Shown here: positions 62,777 through 64,000 of the stretch, in pieces | Position numbering within the stretch: position 1 is the stretch's first letter | How the letters are laid out: every line of letters begins with the position of its first letter | NCBI RefSeq assembly: GCF_011617465.1 | Contig: NZ_CP050153.1 | Location: 3,038,001-3,102,000, forward strand | Direction: 5' to 3' | DNA length: 64,000 bases | Source of the DNA: Brevibacterium pigmentatum | GTDB lineage: Bacteria; Actinomycetota; Actinomycetes; Actinomycetales; Brevibacteriaceae | Translations under genes and position numbers: made by a program | Notes under the pieces: generated by a model | The model's database searches: none | What the model was told of the DNA's origin: nothing | Seen by the model: only the letters and a program-made list of their open reading frames with translations

Positions 62777-62833
62777 GACTGTGCTTCCTTTCGCATCTCC
62801 CACCGGTTCAGGCGGGTGCTTCGATGCTAAAAT

Positions 62834-62849
62834 CTGACGTGGACGTCAG
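62834..62849. promoter_or_regulatory. MerR-type operator palindrome
   Basis: CTGACGT-GG-ACGTCAG, perfect 7-bp arms, lies between the divergent SDR and MerR genes, 20 bases before the preferred MerR start. This is typical of MerR sites that sit in a promoter spacer. Confidence 0.65.
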
Positions 62850-62868
62850 CTTCAAGGCAAAGAGACAC

Positions 62869-63228
62869 ATGTCACAGATTCCGCAGTCGCCGGCCCTGTT
62901 ATCGATCGGTGAGACCGCACGTCGCTCCGGCAGCAGTCCGCGTGCCCTGCGCTACTACGAAGAACAGGGCCTCCTCGCGCCGGAGCGCACCGAGGGTGGT
63001 CAACGTCGCTATCCAGCTGACGCTGTTGAGCGGGTCCTCCTTTACCGAAGGCTCATCGACGCCGGCCTCGGCACCGAGGTGATTCGAGAGCTTCTGCCTT
63101 GCATGAATGGTTCAGCGACTTCTGACACCGTGGCCACGCTGCAACGCGAGCACAAGAAACTGCTTGCTCAAGCCAGGGAGCTCGAGGCGGCCGCAGGCAG
63201 GTTGGAAAGCATCCTCGAATCGCTCTGA
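62869..63228 (+). CDS. MerR family transcriptional regulator
   Basis: 119 residues. LLSIGETARRSGSSPRALRY is the helix-turn-helix, then GLLAPERTEGGQRRYPADAV (wing) and a C-terminal coiled-coil (about 80-119: TLQREHKKLLAQARELEAAA). No Cys for metal sensing, so it probably senses a small organic molecule or is constitutively active. The ATG at 62869 (after ACAC) is preferred to the upstream in-frame ATG at 62824, which would place the operator inside the coding region. Confidence 0.88.
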   Translation: MSQIPQSPALLSIGETARRSGSSPRALRYYEEQGLLAPERTEGGQRRYPADAVERVLLYRRLIDAGLGTEVIRELLPCMNGSATSDTVATLQREHKKLLAQARELEAAAGRLESILESL

Positions 63229-63272
63229 ACTCCCGAGAGCGGTGTGCCGGTGAGAGTCTCGGACGACGCGCT

Positions 63273-64000
63273 TCAGGGAGACGCAGAGTTTGTCACTGCG
63301 TTGAGCGCCGTGTCGACATCGGCTTCGTCGTTAAAGAGGTGGAATCCGAAGCGCATGTTCCCTCCGGCCTGCGAGTATCGCACTCCAGCCGCGTCGAGCC
63401 GGTCGAGAGCCGCGGGCCACGACTGCTGGGCGTCGTCGAGGCCGATCGTCACGATGGCTGAGTTTGACTTCTCCAGACCGAGCCCGGTTCTGAAACGGTT
63501 GGCCAAGGCGAGGTCGTGGGTGTGGATCTGGTCGACATCGACGTCGAGCAGCAGTTCGAGCGCTGGAGCCGTGCCGACCCACGAGTGCCAGGCCGGTGAG
63601 ATGTCGAAGGCGCGAGCACCGTCGGCCAGATGCATCGGCATCCCGTAGCTGGCTGCTCCCCCGGCAGCGAACCACCCGGCGGCCAGAGGCTTGAGCCGGT
63701 CGAAGCACTCCGCACGGCGGGGATGAGAGTCGTCGGCGGCTGCCAACTGCGACGGCATCGTGAGGAACGCCGTCCCGCGCGGGGCGCACAGCCATTTGTA
63801 GGCGGCGACGGCGAGGAAGTCGACCTCGGAGGCGTTGAGCGGCAGCCATCCGGCCGCCTGCGTGCCGTCGAGGACAGTGAGTGCCCCAACTTCTCGGGCG
63901 GCACGGGTGGTCGCTGAGATGTCGGCGACCTCGCCGGTCGCGGACTGTGCGGCGGAGAAGGACACGAGCGTCGTGGACTCGTCGACCGCCTCGGCGAGGG
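63273..64000 (-). CDS. Class V aminotransferase-fold enzyme, partial
   Basis: The gene runs off the right edge; its 5' end is outside. About 242 residues remain. VSFSAAQSATGEVADI, the PLP-binding VLDGTQAAGWLPL (Asp, Gln), and AAYKWLCAPRGTAF with the Schiff-base Lys identify an aminotransferase class V / cysteine desulfurase-kynureninase-like protein. The frame is open to the window end, with ALAEAVDESTTL just beyond the first visible start. Substrate unknown. Confidence 0.88.
   Translation of the reverse strand, partial: LAEAVDESTTLVSFSAAQSATGEVADISATTRAAREVGALTVLDGTQAAGWLPLNASEVDFLAVAAYKWLCAPRGTAFLTMPSQLAAADDSHPRRAECFDRLKPLAAGWFAAGGAASYGMPMHLADGARAFDISPAWHSWVGTAPALELLLDVDVDQIHTHDLALANRFRTGLGLEKSNSAIVTIGLDDAQQSWPAALDRLDAAGVRYSQAGGNMRFGFHLFNDEADVDTALNAVTNSASP

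Noticed and set aside
1-64000. CRISPR arrays, prophage modules, rRNA operons
   Set aside because: No regularly spaced repeats, phage structural genes or rRNA-like sequence were noticed.

Overview
The window is high-GC actinobacterial chromosome. The best fit is Brevibacterium or a close relative (Micrococcales). The strongest clue is a complete isorenieratene-type (aromatic carotenoid) gene set with a heterodimeric lycopene cyclase (crtYc/crtYd), crtU and an embedded cytochrome P450, as known from Brevibacterium linens. Other actinobacterial traits are Ku with a Lys-rich tail, three-domain LigD, the GvpO/GvpG/GvpK type of gas vesicle operon, and frequent 4-nt ATGA/GTGA stop-start overlaps. 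The genus is an inference; no rRNA or tRNA gene was found.

Layout. 0-3.6 kb: end of an MFS transporter, an FMN/Fe-S glutamate-synthase-like protein, a DUF418 membrane protein. 3.6-6.1 kb: LigD (NHEJ ligase). 6.4-10.7 kb: a PaoABC-type molybdenum hydroxylase operon with a MobA/MocA-like nucleotidyltransferase; the XdhC maturation partner lies apart at 17.5-18.7 kb. 10.7-13.9 kb: acyl-CoA dehydrogenase / PIG-L deacetylase-methyltransferase / glycosyltransferase cassette. 14-17.5 kb: membrane protein, DUF3263 protein, a MerR regulator divergent from Hsp20, and a hairpin-rich gap. 18.7-26.5 kb: an envelope and stress block (DUF3224, phospholipase-D synthase, GPGG peptide, FUSC protein, Ku, ChaB, Dps, Cys-rich metal-binding protein, SDR, DUF6480). 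26.5-34.5 kb: carotenoid cluster, with a MarR regulator (CrtR-like), crtE-P450-crtYc-crtYd-crtU on plus, and crtB-crtI on minus converging on crtU. 34.5-37.8 kb: a decayed stretch with a transposase-derived protein lacking its catalytic triad, a broken GAF/ANTAR gene and a topoisomerase IB remnant. 37.9-42.7 kb: haem-oxygenase-like diiron protein, CDGSH protein, Zn-alcohol dehydrogenase, large catalase. 42.8-50.8 kb: an 11-gene gas vesicle operon on minus with unusual fusions. 51-64 kb: YbdK-like ligase, MFS transporter with a C-terminal winged-helix-like tail, SSADH/SDR/FAD reductase genes, general stress protein, small membrane proteins, a second MFS transporter, an SDR divergent from a MerR regulator, and a truncated class V aminotransferase.

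How it fits together: much of the window concerns oxidative and genotoxic stress (carotenoids, Dps, catalase, NHEJ, small heat shock protein). The gas vesicle operon is the least ordinary system: two of its three GvpA-family proteins carry appended domains (a zinc ribbon; two PH/GRAM-like repeats), two leading accessory proteins have strongly charged tails, and the operon ends in an epimerase fused to a helical bundle.
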